Under the pieces are notes generated by a model. The model saw only the letters and a list, made by a program, of their open reading frames with translations. It had not been told where the DNA came from and made no database searches. DNA of 50,084 nucleotides from Patescibacteria group bacterium (GTDB lineage Bacteria; Patescibacteriota; Minisyncoccia; Phycocordibacterales; UBA918): positions 1 through 50,084 of the forward strand of contig JABAZV010000008.1 in assembly GCA_018608435.1 (NCBI GenBank). Reading direction: 5' to 3'. Numbering within the stretch: position 1 is the first letter of the stretch; every line of letters begins with the position of its first letter. The position numbers and the translations under genes are program-made. Positions 32,036-40,731 of the stretch are shown here, in pieces.

Positions 32036-32545
32036 CTAATCTATACGTTCATAGTCAACCCACTTAAATTTTATTCCGTCGTGCTCTTGTGTTGGTTGTT
32101 CATCAGTAATTTTAAACTCGTTTTCAAACTCCGGGAAAAATGTATCAGCTTCTTTTTGTCCTTCAAACCATGTGATGTGCAGGCGTGTGCATAGAGGAAG
32201 AAACTGACGATACAATTCACTCCCGCCTCCGATATGAATTTCTGTCGGATTTTCTGTTTTTGCAATACGCAATGCTTCTTCTTTTGAGTGAGCAATTTTA
32301 ACTCCTTTGTAAGTGTAATTTTTGTCTCTGGTTAGTATTATGTTGGTGCGGTCTGGAAGCGGTCTACCAATCATGCTGACGATAGATTCAAAAGTCTTTT
32401 TTCCGATAATTATCGGGTGACCTAATGTTAGTTTTTTAAAACGTTTTAGATCTTCCGGTGCATGCCAAAGAAGATTGTTTTTATAGCCGATTCCGCGATC
32501 ATTTCGGCTCAGGCCCGCGACGATTACGAGTTGTGGAGAGTGCAT
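32036..32545 (-). CDS. folA: Dihydrofolate reductase
   Basis: 169 aa: IVAGLSRNDRGIGYKNNLLWHAPEDLKRF holds the Met20-like loop and substrate-binding Asp/Glu region (here PEDLKRF). HPIIIGKKTFESI and GRPLPDRTNIILTR are the NADPH-site blocks, and EIHIGGGSELYRQFL is the conserved GG loop. It regenerates tetrahydrofolate from the dihydrofolate made by ThyA. It lies 26 nt downstream of thyA on the same strand, a classic pair. Confidence 0.97.
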   Translation of the reverse strand: MHSPQLVIVAGLSRNDRGIGYKNNLLWHAPEDLKRFKKLTLGHPIIIGKKTFESIVSMIGRPLPDRTNIILTRDKNYTYKGVKIAHSKEEALRIAKTENPTEIHIGGGSELYRQFLPLCTRLHITWFEGQKEADTFFPEFENEFKITDEQPTQEHDGIKFKWVDYERID

Positions 32546-32571
32546 AGTAATTTCTTAATCTGTTCCATTTC

Positions 32572-33402
32572 TTATACAGACATCTCGGCTTTTATTGTTT
32601 CGTCGTGCGTGTAGTTATTGAGCTTAATGTCATGCATAGTGAAATTATTGATAGTTTTAACTTTTGGATTAAGCCAGAGTGAAGGCGGCTTGTGAGGTTT
32701 GCGAGCCAGTTGTTGTTCCACTGCTTTAAAGTGATCATGATAAATGTGAGCGTCTCCGAGCGTAAGGACACATTCGTGTGGGGTTAAATCAGTGACTTGC
32801 GACACCATAGAAAGAAGGAGAGAATAAGATGCAATATTGAATGGTACACCAAGAAACATGTCACAACTACGTTGGTACATGTGGAGTGACAGCTTGCCGT
32901 TAGCCACGAAAAACTGAAACATCATGTGACAGGGAGGTAAAGCCATTTGATCTAGCTCGCCAGGATTCCAAGCAGAAACAATCAGTCTTCGGTCGTAAGG
33001 ATCACTTTTGATACGTTCAATCACGTCCTTGAGCTGGTCTACTTTAGTGTTTCCATCTGGCTTTTGCCATCCTCGCCACTGCACACCGTACACACGTCCT
33101 AGGTCACCAGCGAATTTTGCTTTTGGTTTCCAGTAATCAGCTTCTGCGTTAGCGGTCCAGATAGTTTTGTTGGTTCCGTTGATTTCTTGGAGTCGGTTAT
33201 CGTCGCCTGAGCCTTCGATAAACCAAAGAAGTTCGCTGGCAACTGCTTTGAAGGCTAGTTTCTTTGTTGTTACTGCCGGGAAGCCTTCTTCCAGATCGAA
33301 GCGCATTTGTAGTGCAAATAATTTTCGAACACTACCATTACGACCTTCAACGTCAGTTCCGTTTTTGTATATGTTTTTTAGAGTTTCTAAATACTGTTTC
33401 AT
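32572..33402 (-). CDS. thyA: Thymidylate synthase
   Basis: 276 aa, E. coli-like length. The catalytic Cys is in ALPPCHMMFQFFV, after the RRLIVSAWNPGELDQM phosphate-binding Arg block. YQRSCDMFLGVPFNIASYSL and HDIKLNNYTHDETIK complete the site. It methylates dUMP to dTMP using methylene-tetrahydrofolate. It is divergent from tmk with an 85-nt shared promoter region (33403-33487) and is the first gene of thyA-folA. Confidence 0.98.
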   Translation of the reverse strand: MKQYLETLKNIYKNGTDVEGRNGSVRKLFALQMRFDLEEGFPAVTTKKLAFKAVASELLWFIEGSGDDNRLQEINGTNKTIWTANAEADYWKPKAKFAGDLGRVYGVQWRGWQKPDGNTKVDQLKDVIERIKSDPYDRRLIVSAWNPGELDQMALPPCHMMFQFFVANGKLSLHMYQRSCDMFLGVPFNIASYSLLLSMVSQVTDLTPHECVLTLGDAHIYHDHFKAVEQQLARKPHKPPSLWLNPKVKTINNFTMHDIKLNNYTHDETIKAEMSV

Positions 33403-33474
33403 AATGATGAACTAAGTCTTATATTGCAATATTAGTATAGCAAAATATAATCTGTGCAATTTTGTGCTGTGTGG

Positions 33475-33480
33475 TACGAT
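33475..33480 (+). promoter_or_regulatory. TACGAT -10 box 7 nt before tmk ATG
   Basis: A weak-consensus hexamer whose predicted +1 falls at the start codon, matching the leaderless spacing seen at eight other genes in this window. Confidence 0.4.
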
Positions 33481-33487
33481 ATTGCTA

Positions 33488-34153
33488 ATGAAAGGAAAGT
33501 TAATCGTAATCGACGGCGCTGATGGAGCTGGTAAGGCAACTCAGCTAAAATTATTGCATGACAAACTTAAGTCAGATGGAATGTCCGTTGAAACTATTGA
33601 TTTTCCACGTTACACAGACAACCATTTTGGAAAGTTGTTGCGTGAATGTCTTGATGGTAAGCGTGGTGATTTTATGAAGCTTGATCCAAGAGTAGCTTCG
33701 GTATTGTTTGCGGCAGATCGTTTTGAGTCTTCACGACATATTATCGAGTGGATAGAGACTGGGAGTGTCGTTTTAGCTGATCGTTATGTGAGTGCTAATA
33801 TGTTGCATCAAGGAGCAAAACTACATGATGAAAATGAGAGAACGGAATTCATTGCTTGGCTCGATAGAATGGAGCATGAGGTTTTTGCTTTACCTCGTCC
33901 TGATGCGATTGTTTATTTGGATGTGCCTTATTCAATACGATGTCGTATGTTGAATCAAGATAACTCTCGTCAATCGCTAGATGTTGCCGAAGTCGATGAG
34001 TCGCATCAGATTGATACAGAGCGTTCAGCTCAAACATTAGTAGCTGCGGGTAACAATTGGCACGCTATCACCTGTGTGTCTGAAGATGTCTTACGGGATC
34101 GCGATGATATTCATAAAGATATTCATGCAGTAGTTCAGAAAATTTTAGTATAA
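33488..34153 (+). CDS. tmk: dTMP kinase (first copy)
   Basis: 221 aa. P-loop KLIVIDGADGAGKATQLKLL; DFPRYTDNHFGKLLRECLDG with the base-binding FPRY; LDPRVASVLFAADRFE; the DR-(Y) motif LADRYVSANMLHQGAKL. It phosphorylates dTMP to dTDP. The start is ATG 33488 (MKGKLIVIDG), not the upstream TTG. dut follows 11 nt later. A paralogue lies at 35225. Confidence 0.94.
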   Translation: MKGKLIVIDGADGAGKATQLKLLHDKLKSDGMSVETIDFPRYTDNHFGKLLRECLDGKRGDFMKLDPRVASVLFAADRFESSRHIIEWIETGSVVLADRYVSANMLHQGAKLHDENERTEFIAWLDRMEHEVFALPRPDAIVYLDVPYSIRCRMLNQDNSRQSLDVAEVDESHQIDTERSAQTLVAAGNNWHAITCVSEDVLRDRDDIHKDIHAVVQKILV

Positions 34154-34164
34154 GTAAAAAATGT

Positions 34165-34587
34165 ATGGAACTTAGAATAAAAAAACTTACTGAAACAGCA
34201 GTTATTCCTTTATTAGCTTATGATACAGATGCAGGATTTGACCTTTGTACTGATGAAGACTTCGCTGTTTTGCCTGGTGAACAAGCGGTAGTGTCAACTG
34301 GAATTGCTGTGGCGATTCCTGTCGGTTATGTCGGTCTTGTGTGGGACAAGAGTGGAATAGCGACCAAGCGTCTTGTTAAAACAATGGCAGGAGTAATTGA
34401 CGCGGGTTATCGTGGTGAAGTAAAAGTAGCTTTGATTAATATGGGTGCTGAAACTCAAGTATTCAAACAAGGAGAAAAAATCGCCCAGATGCTAATTCAG
34501 CCGGTGGCACATCCGGCAACTCTTGAGGTTGAAGATTTGGACGGAACGGATCGTGGAGAAAAAGGTTTTGGTAGTACTGGAAAATGA
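34165..34587 (+). CDS. dut: dUTP diphosphatase (first, intact copy)
   Basis: 140 aa with all five dUTPase motifs: I DAGFDL, II DKSGIA, III GVIDAGYRGEV, IV QGEKIAQML, V RGEKGFGSTGK. Motif II reads DKSG where RSG is usual. It hydrolyses dUTP to dUMP, keeping uracil out of DNA and feeding ThyA. It ends in TGA, showing that TGA is a stop in this genome. Confidence 0.95.
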   Translation: MELRIKKLTETAVIPLLAYDTDAGFDLCTDEDFAVLPGEQAVVSTGIAVAIPVGYVGLVWDKSGIATKRLVKTMAGVIDAGYRGEVKVALINMGAETQVFKQGEKIAQMLIQPVAHPATLEVEDLDGTDRGEKGFGSTGK

Positions 34588-34656
34588 ATAAAATAATACT
34601 TTAACACGGCTCCAATTGTGAAAAGTAAAACAATTTTTATTTAGATAAAAATAATT

Positions 34657-35067
34657 ATGGATATAGTAAAAAACACGATTGAGTGGAATAAAAAAAACGG
34701 AACTGCAGAATTGCCTTTTAATTACAAGAAGGAAATGTCTTTTGTCCTAGAGGAGTTATTAGAGAGCACTGGTAATTACGATAGTTTCACTGCTCGGGAA
34801 AAAGCTTTGGCAATGGCAGAAGAGATTGCTGGTGATGCAACAAAAGTTAATGAAGAGGGAGTTATTGATGCTTGGGCTGATATCATTGTGTTCGCGATTG
34901 GTGCGATGATTAAGTTAGGATATGATCCAGAAAAAGTGTTGGATGAAGTGTGCAGACAAATCAACACCAGAACAGGTTCCGTTGTTAATGGAAAGTTTGT
35001 CAGAGATCCTGACATTAATCCATACGAAGCTGATTTTAGTATTTGTAAAATGTCAGATGAAAAATAG
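34657..35067 (+). CDS. All-alpha NTP pyrophosphohydrolase (MazG-like)
   Basis: 136 aa, helical. Acidic sites are MSFVLEELLESTGNYDSF, then LAMAEEIAGDATKVNEEGVI and DAWADIIVFAIGAMIKLGYD (the E-x2-E and A-D-I/V metal pairs). The C-terminal CRQINTRTGSVVNGKFVRDP resembles the SK-like tail of this superfamily. It probably hydrolyses a (d)NTP. It lies between the two tmk-dut pairs and is followed by a terminator-like hairpin, so it closes the first half-operon. Confidence 0.8.
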   Translation: MDIVKNTIEWNKKNGTAELPFNYKKEMSFVLEELLESTGNYDSFTAREKALAMAEEIAGDATKVNEEGVIDAWADIIVFAIGAMIKLGYDPEKVLDEVCRQINTRTGSVVNGKFVRDPDINPYEADFSICKMSDEK

Positions 35068-35137
35068 GTGAAAATATTTTGTTGTTTAAGATTAGGGTTG
35101 CAAGAAATAAATTTTATCAGCACTCGCAGGTGAACTG

Positions 35138-35171
35138 TAAATGCAAGAGCTTCGCTCTCGCATTTAGTTTT
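35138..35171 (+). terminator. Terminator-like hairpin before the second tmk
   Basis: Stem TAAATGCAAGAGC / GCTCTCGCATTTA with one mismatch and a TTC loop, then GTTTTTC. It lies in the 157-nt gap 35068-35224. Confidence 0.65.
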
Positions 35172-35224
35172 TCACCATATCAGTACCATGATAAACTAAG
35201 TGTAGTCTTAGAATAAATAAAGTT

Positions 35225-35887
35225 ATGTCAGGAAAATTAATTGTTATTGAGGGGGCAGACGGGGCAGGTAAAGCGACTCAGGTTAAGCTTCTGATTGAGC
35301 GTCTTCGAGCAGAAGAAATGGAGATTGAAACCTTTGAGTTTCCGCGGTACGAAGATTCTTTTTTTGGGGCGTATGTTAAAGAATGGTTAGATGAAGTTCA
35401 TGGAAGCTTTGTTGATCTTGATCCTAGACTAGCCTCAGTGCTTTTTGCTGGTGATCGTTTTGAGGCAAGAGAGCAGATGGTGGGTTGGCTGGAGGAAGGA
35501 AAGCATGTGATAGTTGATCGCTTTGTTACCGCCAGCATGTTGCACCAAGGAGCAAAAATAAAAGATGTAGAAAAGCGTGGTGCATTTCTTTTGTGGTTGC
35601 AGCGCTTGGAGTACAATGTGTTTAAGATGCCTCGACCTGACATGGTGGTTTATCTCGATGTTCCAGCTCAAATGCGACACGCGCTACTTACTACAGATGA
35701 ACGCAAATCAAAACTTGGTCACACAGAAACTGACTCGGACTACCAAGCCTCAGTGCAGAACACTGCTTCGCACATAGCTGCCTTAGAGAAATGGCAAATT
35801 GTTTCTTGTATTATGAATGATAAATTGCGCAGTAAAGATAATATTAATACCGAGCTATACGGTTTGGTTAGGCCTTTGTTGAATTAA
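35225..35887 (+). CDS. dTMP kinase paralogue (second copy)
   Basis: 220 aa, collinear with the first tmk. P-loop KLIVIEGADGAGKATQVKLL, FEFPRYEDSFFGAYVKEWLD, LDPRLASVLFAGDRFE, VDRFVTASMLHQGAKI (Tyr of DRY replaced by Phe). The LID region (TTDERKSKLGHTETDSDYQA) differs strongly from copy one. The key phosphate-binding residues remain, so a kinase activity on dTMP or a related nucleotide is likely. It is 16 nt upstream of the degenerate second dut. Confidence 0.88.
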   Translation: MSGKLIVIEGADGAGKATQVKLLIERLRAEEMEIETFEFPRYEDSFFGAYVKEWLDEVHGSFVDLDPRLASVLFAGDRFEAREQMVGWLEEGKHVIVDRFVTASMLHQGAKIKDVEKRGAFLLWLQRLEYNVFKMPRPDMVVYLDVPAQMRHALLTTDERKSKLGHTETDSDYQASVQNTASHIAALEKWQIVSCIMNDKLRSKDNINTELYGLVRPLLN

Positions 35888-35903
35888 TACTTAGTTAAAT
35901 TTT

Positions 35904-36299
35904 ATGGAAATTTTAATAAAAAGATTGTCTGCAGAAAATAAGATGCCAGCCTATGCTAGCCTTGCTAGCGCCGGTATTGAGCTTTACTCATTAGCTGGAG
36001 GAGAGGTAAGGCCGGGTGAGAAAGTGTGTGTGTCGACAGGAATTGCTTTTGCTATGCCGGTTGGGTTTGTCGGATTGTTGCGTGGAAGATATGGAGTATC
36101 GTCTTCTGACAGTATTAAAGTGTCGGCTGGCTTTATTGATTCTAGCTATCGTAAAGAGGTAAAAATTGAACTGAAAAATACTGGTGATGAAACATACACT
36201 TATGAGAGAGGAGACACTGTGGCTCAATTGTTGATTCAAGAAGTACATCGCGCAAACCTGATTGAAGCTGAAGATTTGAGCGGTTTTAATTCAGTGTAA
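35904..36299 (+). CDS. Degenerate dUTPase-fold paralogue
   Basis: 131 aa aligning end to end with the first dut but altered at catalytic motifs. I SAGIEL (Asp lost), II GRYGVSS (Ser of RSG lost), III GFIDSSYRKEV (Asp kept, Gly lost), IV RGDTVAQLL; motif V (the P-loop-like RG..GFGSTG) is missing. It should not hydrolyse dUTP in the normal way. It may be a regulatory trimer partner, a binding protein or a decaying duplicate. The frame is clean with no stops, which argues for retained function. Confidence 0.85.
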   Translation: MEILIKRLSAENKMPAYASLASAGIELYSLAGGEVRPGEKVCVSTGIAFAMPVGFVGLLRGRYGVSSSDSIKVSAGFIDSSYRKEVKIELKNTGDETYTYERGDTVAQLLIQEVHRANLIEAEDLSGFNSV

Positions 36300-36382
36300 T
36301 AAAAGGTAAAGAAAAAATTATTTATCATTAATAATAATTAAATTAGCAGAGCTGTGGAATAGTTTACTTAATTAAATCTTGT

Positions 36383-37651
36383 ATGTCAGACTATCAATTT
36401 ATAAAATCTCAAGATGAGAAAGTATACGAAGCATTGGCTGGAGAAGTCTTGCGTCAGCAAACAGGAGTAGAGCTTATCCCAAGTGAGAACTATGCCAGTA
36501 GAGCCGTTAGGGAGGCGAACGGCTCAATCTTAACCAACAAATACTCCGAGGGTTATCCGGGTAAGCGTTATTATGGTGGTCAGGAGTTTACTGACGTTAT
36601 TGAAACACTGGCGATTGAACGCGCGAAAGAGCTCTTTGGTTGTGGGTTTGCAAACGTACAGCCTCATGCTGGAGCGCCAGCTAATATCGCTACTTACTTT
36701 GCGCTCTTGGAGCCTGGTGACACGATTATGGGTATGGATCTTTCTCATGGTGGTCACCTGACTCACGGACATCCTGTTACTTACATTACAAAGATTTTTA
36801 ATTTTGTGCGTTACAAAATGAAAAATCCGGATACTGGAGAAATTGATTATGAAGACATGCTGAAAGTGGCGAAAGAAACTAAGCCAAAGGTAATCATGGC
36901 AGGTTTTTCAGCTTACTCAAGAGAGCTTGATTATGAGCAGTTTGTAAAGATTGGTCGTGAAGTGGGCGCTGTTGTAATTGGTGACGTTGCTCATATTGCT
37001 GGACTTATTGCTGGCGGCGCGCTTAAGAATCCTTTTGATGCTGGCTTTGACGTATTGCTTACCACTACTCACAAAACACTGCGTGGACCACGCGGAGGAA
37101 TGATTCTGACTCGAGAAGATGCAGACATTGCCAAGAAAATAAACAAAGAAGTTTTCCCTGGTTTTCAAGGTGGACCAATCATGAGTAACATTGCTGGAAA
37201 GGCCGTGGCTTTTAAAGAGGCTTTGCAGCCAAGTTTTAAAGATTATGCAACTCAGGTAATTAAAAACGCACAGGCGATGGCTCAAGTTTTTAAAGAAAAC
37301 GAAGTCAGACTTCTTTGTGGAGGAACTGACAACCATCTTGTGCTGGCTGATGTCTACGGATCGCTCGGCATTACAGGACAAGAAGCTGAAGTGTCCCTTG
37401 ACGAGGTTGGAATTACTCTTAACAAAAATATGATCGCCGACGATCCGCGGTCGCCGATGGATCCTTCGGGAATTCGCTTCGGTACGCCTGCGATGACAAC
37501 TAGAGGAATGAAAGAAGCTCAGGCAATAAAGTTGTCAGAGATTATGCTAGAAACATTGCAGAATAAAGACGACGCACAGGAGAAAGCTAAAATTAAAAGA
37601 AGGGTAGAAGAGCTATGTCTAGAGCACCCGATCCCAGAAGTTTTCAATTAG
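36383..37651 (+). CDS. glyA: Serine hydroxymethyltransferase
   Basis: 422 aa of normal length. Signature blocks: LIPSENYASRAVREANGSIL, YYGGQEFTDVIE, VQPHAGAPANIATYFALLEP, GDVAHIAGLIAGG, the PLP lysine in LLTTTTHKTLRGPRGGM, GIRFGTPAMTTRGM. It converts serine and THF to glycine and methylene-THF, the one-carbon donor for the nearby ThyA. It closes the thymidylate gene run and ends at a strong terminator. Confidence 0.98.
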   Translation: MSDYQFIKSQDEKVYEALAGEVLRQQTGVELIPSENYASRAVREANGSILTNKYSEGYPGKRYYGGQEFTDVIETLAIERAKELFGCGFANVQPHAGAPANIATYFALLEPGDTIMGMDLSHGGHLTHGHPVTYITKIFNFVRYKMKNPDTGEIDYEDMLKVAKETKPKVIMAGFSAYSRELDYEQFVKIGREVGAVVIGDVAHIAGLIAGGALKNPFDAGFDVLLTTTHKTLRGPRGGMILTREDADIAKKINKEVFPGFQGGPIMSNIAGKAVAFKEALQPSFKDYATQVIKNAQAMAQVFKENEVRLLCGGTDNHLVLADVYGSLGITGQEAEVSLDEVGITLNKNMIADDPRSPMDPSGIRFGTPAMTTRGMKEAQAIKLSEIMLETLQNKDDAQEKAKIKRRVEELCLEHPIPEVFN

Positions 37652-37661
37652 GTTTATAGCC

Positions 37662-37702
37662 ACACAAAAAGAGTGCAAGCAAAGCTTGCACTCTTTTTGT
37701 GT
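37662..37702. terminator. Intrinsic terminator after glyA
   Basis: 19-bp perfect stem with AAA loop, T5 in the descending arm. Confidence 0.9.
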
Positions 37703-37774
37703 TTCTTTTGTTTTAGTAAAACTTAAAGATATGAATTACTCGTTTACTTGCTTACAGTTTGTTAGTATAAAGTC

Positions 37775-38851
37775 ATGTCAGTTTTTCTCACTACTAAAAA
37801 GATCCTCAGACGTCATTGGCTTACGTTTACTTTCTTTCTCGGTTTTTTAACTGATGTTTTGCTGCTAAACAGAGTTGATGATGTGCTCGATAATCTCATT
37901 TTGCTTTTCTATGTACTTTTTGCTACAGCATCTTTGTTTGGTTTTTATCTTGGCATAACAGACAAATTGCCTTTTAAGTTATCATCAAAATTTGAGAGGT
38001 ACATGCCTCTTTTGATGCAGTATTCTTTCGGAGGACTCTTTTCCGGCATGCTTATTTTTTACGGCCGGAGTGGAGACTTGTTTGCAAGTGCACCGTTTTT
38101 GCTTCTCATAGTAGCGGTTATTTTAGGAAACGAATTATTTAGCAAACGCTCTGACCGGCTGGTGTATTATTTAGTTTCTTATTTTGTTGGAATTTTTTCT
38201 TACTTAGTGATGGTGATTCCGGTGCTGACTGGAAAGATGGGTCTTTGGTCTTTTGCTGCTGCTGGCTTTGTTGCACTTGGTGTAATGATTGTGGTTACTC
38301 AATTGTTGTTTAAGATTATCCCCAACTTCATGGCTCACAATATTGGAAGGATTATCTTTTCGATTGGAGTGGTTTATGTTGGGTTTAATGTTTTGTATTT
38401 GACGAACATTATTCCCCCGATCCCACTTTCGCTTACCGAGCTCTCTGTTGTGCAGTCAGTCGAGCGCACTGAATCTGGAGTCTACCGCGTGCGTTATGAA
38501 GATCAACTTTGGTTTGATAATATGGCTTTCTGGCGACCCATAATTCACCCTAACGGTTCTGTAAGTTGCTTCTCTCGTGTTTATACCCCGACTAAATTAT
38601 CTACAAAGGTGTATCATAAGTGGGAGTATAAAAATCCTTCAACCGGCGAATGGACTGAACGTTTTCGTTTAGGTTATGAAATCTCTGGTTTGAACCGAAA
38701 CGGCTATGGTGGTTACACGACTATCACTAATTACACTTCTGGACTTTGGCGTTGTGGTGTTGAAACTGAACGCGGACAGGTGTTGGGAAGAGAGGTGTTT
38801 GTAATAGATGCGACTGGAAAACGAAACAATGTCGTGACACAATTGCGATAA
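37775..38851 (+). CDS. DUF2914-domain membrane protein
   Basis: 358 aa. Seven or so TM helices occupy residues ~12-215, followed by an exported C-terminal DUF2914 domain. The tryptophan-rich core covers WFDNMAFWRPIIHPNGSVSC, YHKWEYKNPSTGEWTERFRL and YTSGLWRCGVETERGQVLGR. DUF2914 proteins are widespread in CPR; the role is unknown. A TAGTAT -10 sits 6 nt before the ATG. argS follows after 17 nt, so they may share a transcript. Confidence 0.85.
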   Translation: MSVFLTTKKILRRHWLTFTFFLGFLTDVLLLNRVDDVLDNLILLFYVLFATASLFGFYLGITDKLPFKLSSKFERYMPLLMQYSFGGLFSGMLIFYGRSGDLFASAPFLLLIVAVILGNELFSKRSDRLVYYLVSYFVGIFSYLVMVIPVLTGKMGLWSFAAAGFVALGVMIVVTQLLFKIIPNFMAHNIGRIIFSIGVVYVGFNVLYLTNIIPPIPLSLTELSVVQSVERTESGVYRVRYEDQLWFDNMAFWRPIIHPNGSVSCFSRVYTPTKLSTKVYHKWEYKNPSTGEWTERFRLGYEISGLNRNGYGGYTTITNYTSGLWRCGVETERGQVLGREVFVIDATGKRNNVVTQLR

Positions 38852-38868
38852 TTCTGTATGGTGTAGGT

Positions 38869-40569
38869 ATGAAAAAAGAGATTCGGGAACAAATTGAATT
38901 AGTGCTTTCGGAGCTAGGTTTTTCTGGTATTGATTTTGCAATTGATTTCCCGACAGACAAAAACACCGACGCTGATTATTTTTCTAATGTGGCGATGGTG
39001 GCGGCAAAGCAGGCTGGTGAAGCACCACGACAATTTGCAGAGAAAATTGTCACAGCGCTAGAAGGAAGAATATCGCAGATAGAAAAAATAGAGATCGCTG
39101 GTCCAGGTTTTATAAACTTCTATCTCCAGCGTGAATTTTTTAGAGAAAAGATATTGAACGTCCTCGACGCTAAAGAGAATTGGGGTAAAAACAATAGCTG
39201 GTCAAACAAATTGGTGATCGTTGAATATACTGACCCGAATCCGTTTAAAGAATTGCACATCGGACATCTTGTCCCAAACGCGCTCGGTGAGTCGCTTGCT
39301 AGATTGTTTATGATGGCAGGAGCAAATACAAAGAGAGTTACTTTTCAGGGTGACGTTGGTATGCATGTTGCAAAAGCTCTTTATGGTGCAAGGCAGATTG
39401 ATGTTCAGTCAGAAAGTATTACGTCCGAACAGCTTGGCAAAGCATATGCAGCTGGGTCGAGAGCGTTTGAAAGCTCCGAAGAAGTCGCGGCTGAAATTAA
39501 AGGATTAAACAAAGTTATTTATAATCGCAGTGATGAAAAATTAAATACTCTTTACGACGCTGGAAAAAAAGTATCACTCGATTATTTTGAAGAAATATAC
39601 GCAGTGCTTGGTTCAGATTTTGATCACAACTTCTTTGAGAGTGTGACTGGTCCAGTTGGTTTGGAATTGGTGCAAAAAAATATTGGGGAAGTGTTTAAGG
39701 AGAGTCGAGGAGCAGTTATTTTCGAGGGAGAAAAATACGGTTTGCACACAAGAGTGTTTGTAAACAACGAAGGTTTACCAACTTACGAAACAAAAGACGT
39801 TGGGCTTATTCAGTGTAAAGAGAACTGGAGTCAAGAGACTGTCGGAAAATCTTTTGATCATGCAATTACTGTTACGGGCACAGAGCAGTTGGAGTATTTT
39901 AAAGTTACAACAAAGGCGAGTGAGCTTATTCAGCCAGATTTAGCTGGCAAAGTGGAGTTGGTTGCTAATGGAATGTTGCGTTTGGCTGAAGGAAAAATGT
40001 CTTCACGAACTGGCGATGTTGTTAGAGCGTTGGCGCTTATAACAGATGTTAAAGAAGCAGCGTTAGAGAGAATGAAAGAGAATAATGTGATTGATTCAGA
40101 AACAGTAGCCGAACAAATCGCTGTTGCGGCAATCAAGTATTCGATTCTGCAAATTGCCGCTGGAAAAGATATTGTTTTTGATCTTAAAAAATCAATTTCC
40201 TTTGAAGGAGACTCGGGACCATATTTACAATATACGCACGCGCGAATATGCAGCGTCTTGGAAAAGGCGAAGTCTGCTGGAGTAGAGCTGAGTGTGGAAA
40301 ATATTCCAGCTGAATCTTATGCCGTTGAGAAGCTGGTGCAACAGTGGCCGGAGGTGGTTGAGGTTTCTCTCAAGGAGCGAGCGCCACACAAAGTCGTGCA
40401 TTACCTCACGGAGCTGGCTGGAGAGTTTAACTCGTTTTATGCGGCCGAGAAAATTGCCGATGAAGATGATGAATACGCTCCGTACAAAGCAGCTGTTTCT
40501 GATGCTGTGCGAATCACGCTTGAGCGCGGTTTGTGGGTTTTGGGAATTGAAGCGCCAGAGCGGATGTAA
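38869..40569 (+). CDS. argS: Arginyl-tRNA synthetase
   Basis: 566 aa. An N-terminal additional domain (~1-105) is followed by the class I catalytic core: DPNPFKELHIGHLVPNALGE (HIGH), FQGDVGMHVAKALYGARQ, GLPTYETKDVGLIQ and LAEGKMSSRTGDVV (KMSK-like). The C-terminal DALR anticodon-binding domain has SGPYLQYTHARICSVL and ends WVLGIEAPERM. It charges tRNA-Arg. Closed by a strong terminator. Confidence 0.98.
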   Translation: MKKEIREQIELVLSELGFSGIDFAIDFPTDKNTDADYFSNVAMVAAKQAGEAPRQFAEKIVTALEGRISQIEKIEIAGPGFINFYLQREFFREKILNVLDAKENWGKNNSWSNKLVIVEYTDPNPFKELHIGHLVPNALGESLARLFMMAGANTKRVTFQGDVGMHVAKALYGARQIDVQSESITSEQLGKAYAAGSRAFESSEEVAAEIKGLNKVIYNRSDEKLNTLYDAGKKVSLDYFEEIYAVLGSDFDHNFFESVTGPVGLELVQKNIGEVFKESRGAVIFEGEKYGLHTRVFVNNEGLPTYETKDVGLIQCKENWSQETVGKSFDHAITVTGTEQLEYFKVTTKASELIQPDLAGKVELVANGMLRLAEGKMSSRTGDVVRALALITDVKEAALERMKENNVIDSETVAEQIAVAAIKYSILQIAAGKDIVFDLKKSISFEGDSGPYLQYTHARICSVLEKAKSAGVELSVENIPAESYAVEKLVQQWPEVVEVSLKERAPHKVVHYLTELAGEFNSFYAAEKIADEDDEYAPYKAAVSDAVRITLERGLWVLGIEAPERM

Positions 40570-40584
40570 ATTGATGACGATGTT

Positions 40585-40631
40585 AAATGAAAAGCAAGTG
40601 ATGAGCGTAGCTCATCACTTGCTTTTCATTT
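40585..40631. terminator. Intrinsic terminator after argS
   Basis: 22-bp perfect stem with a GTA loop; T-rich descending end. Confidence 0.9.
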
Positions 40632-40731
40632 CCTGTTCCCGTGCTAACATAAAACTTGCGGCCTGATACGTCGCACTTGGAGTGTTTCATTATTAAGCAC
40701 TTCTTATGTCTGATAAGCATAATTAAATTTC

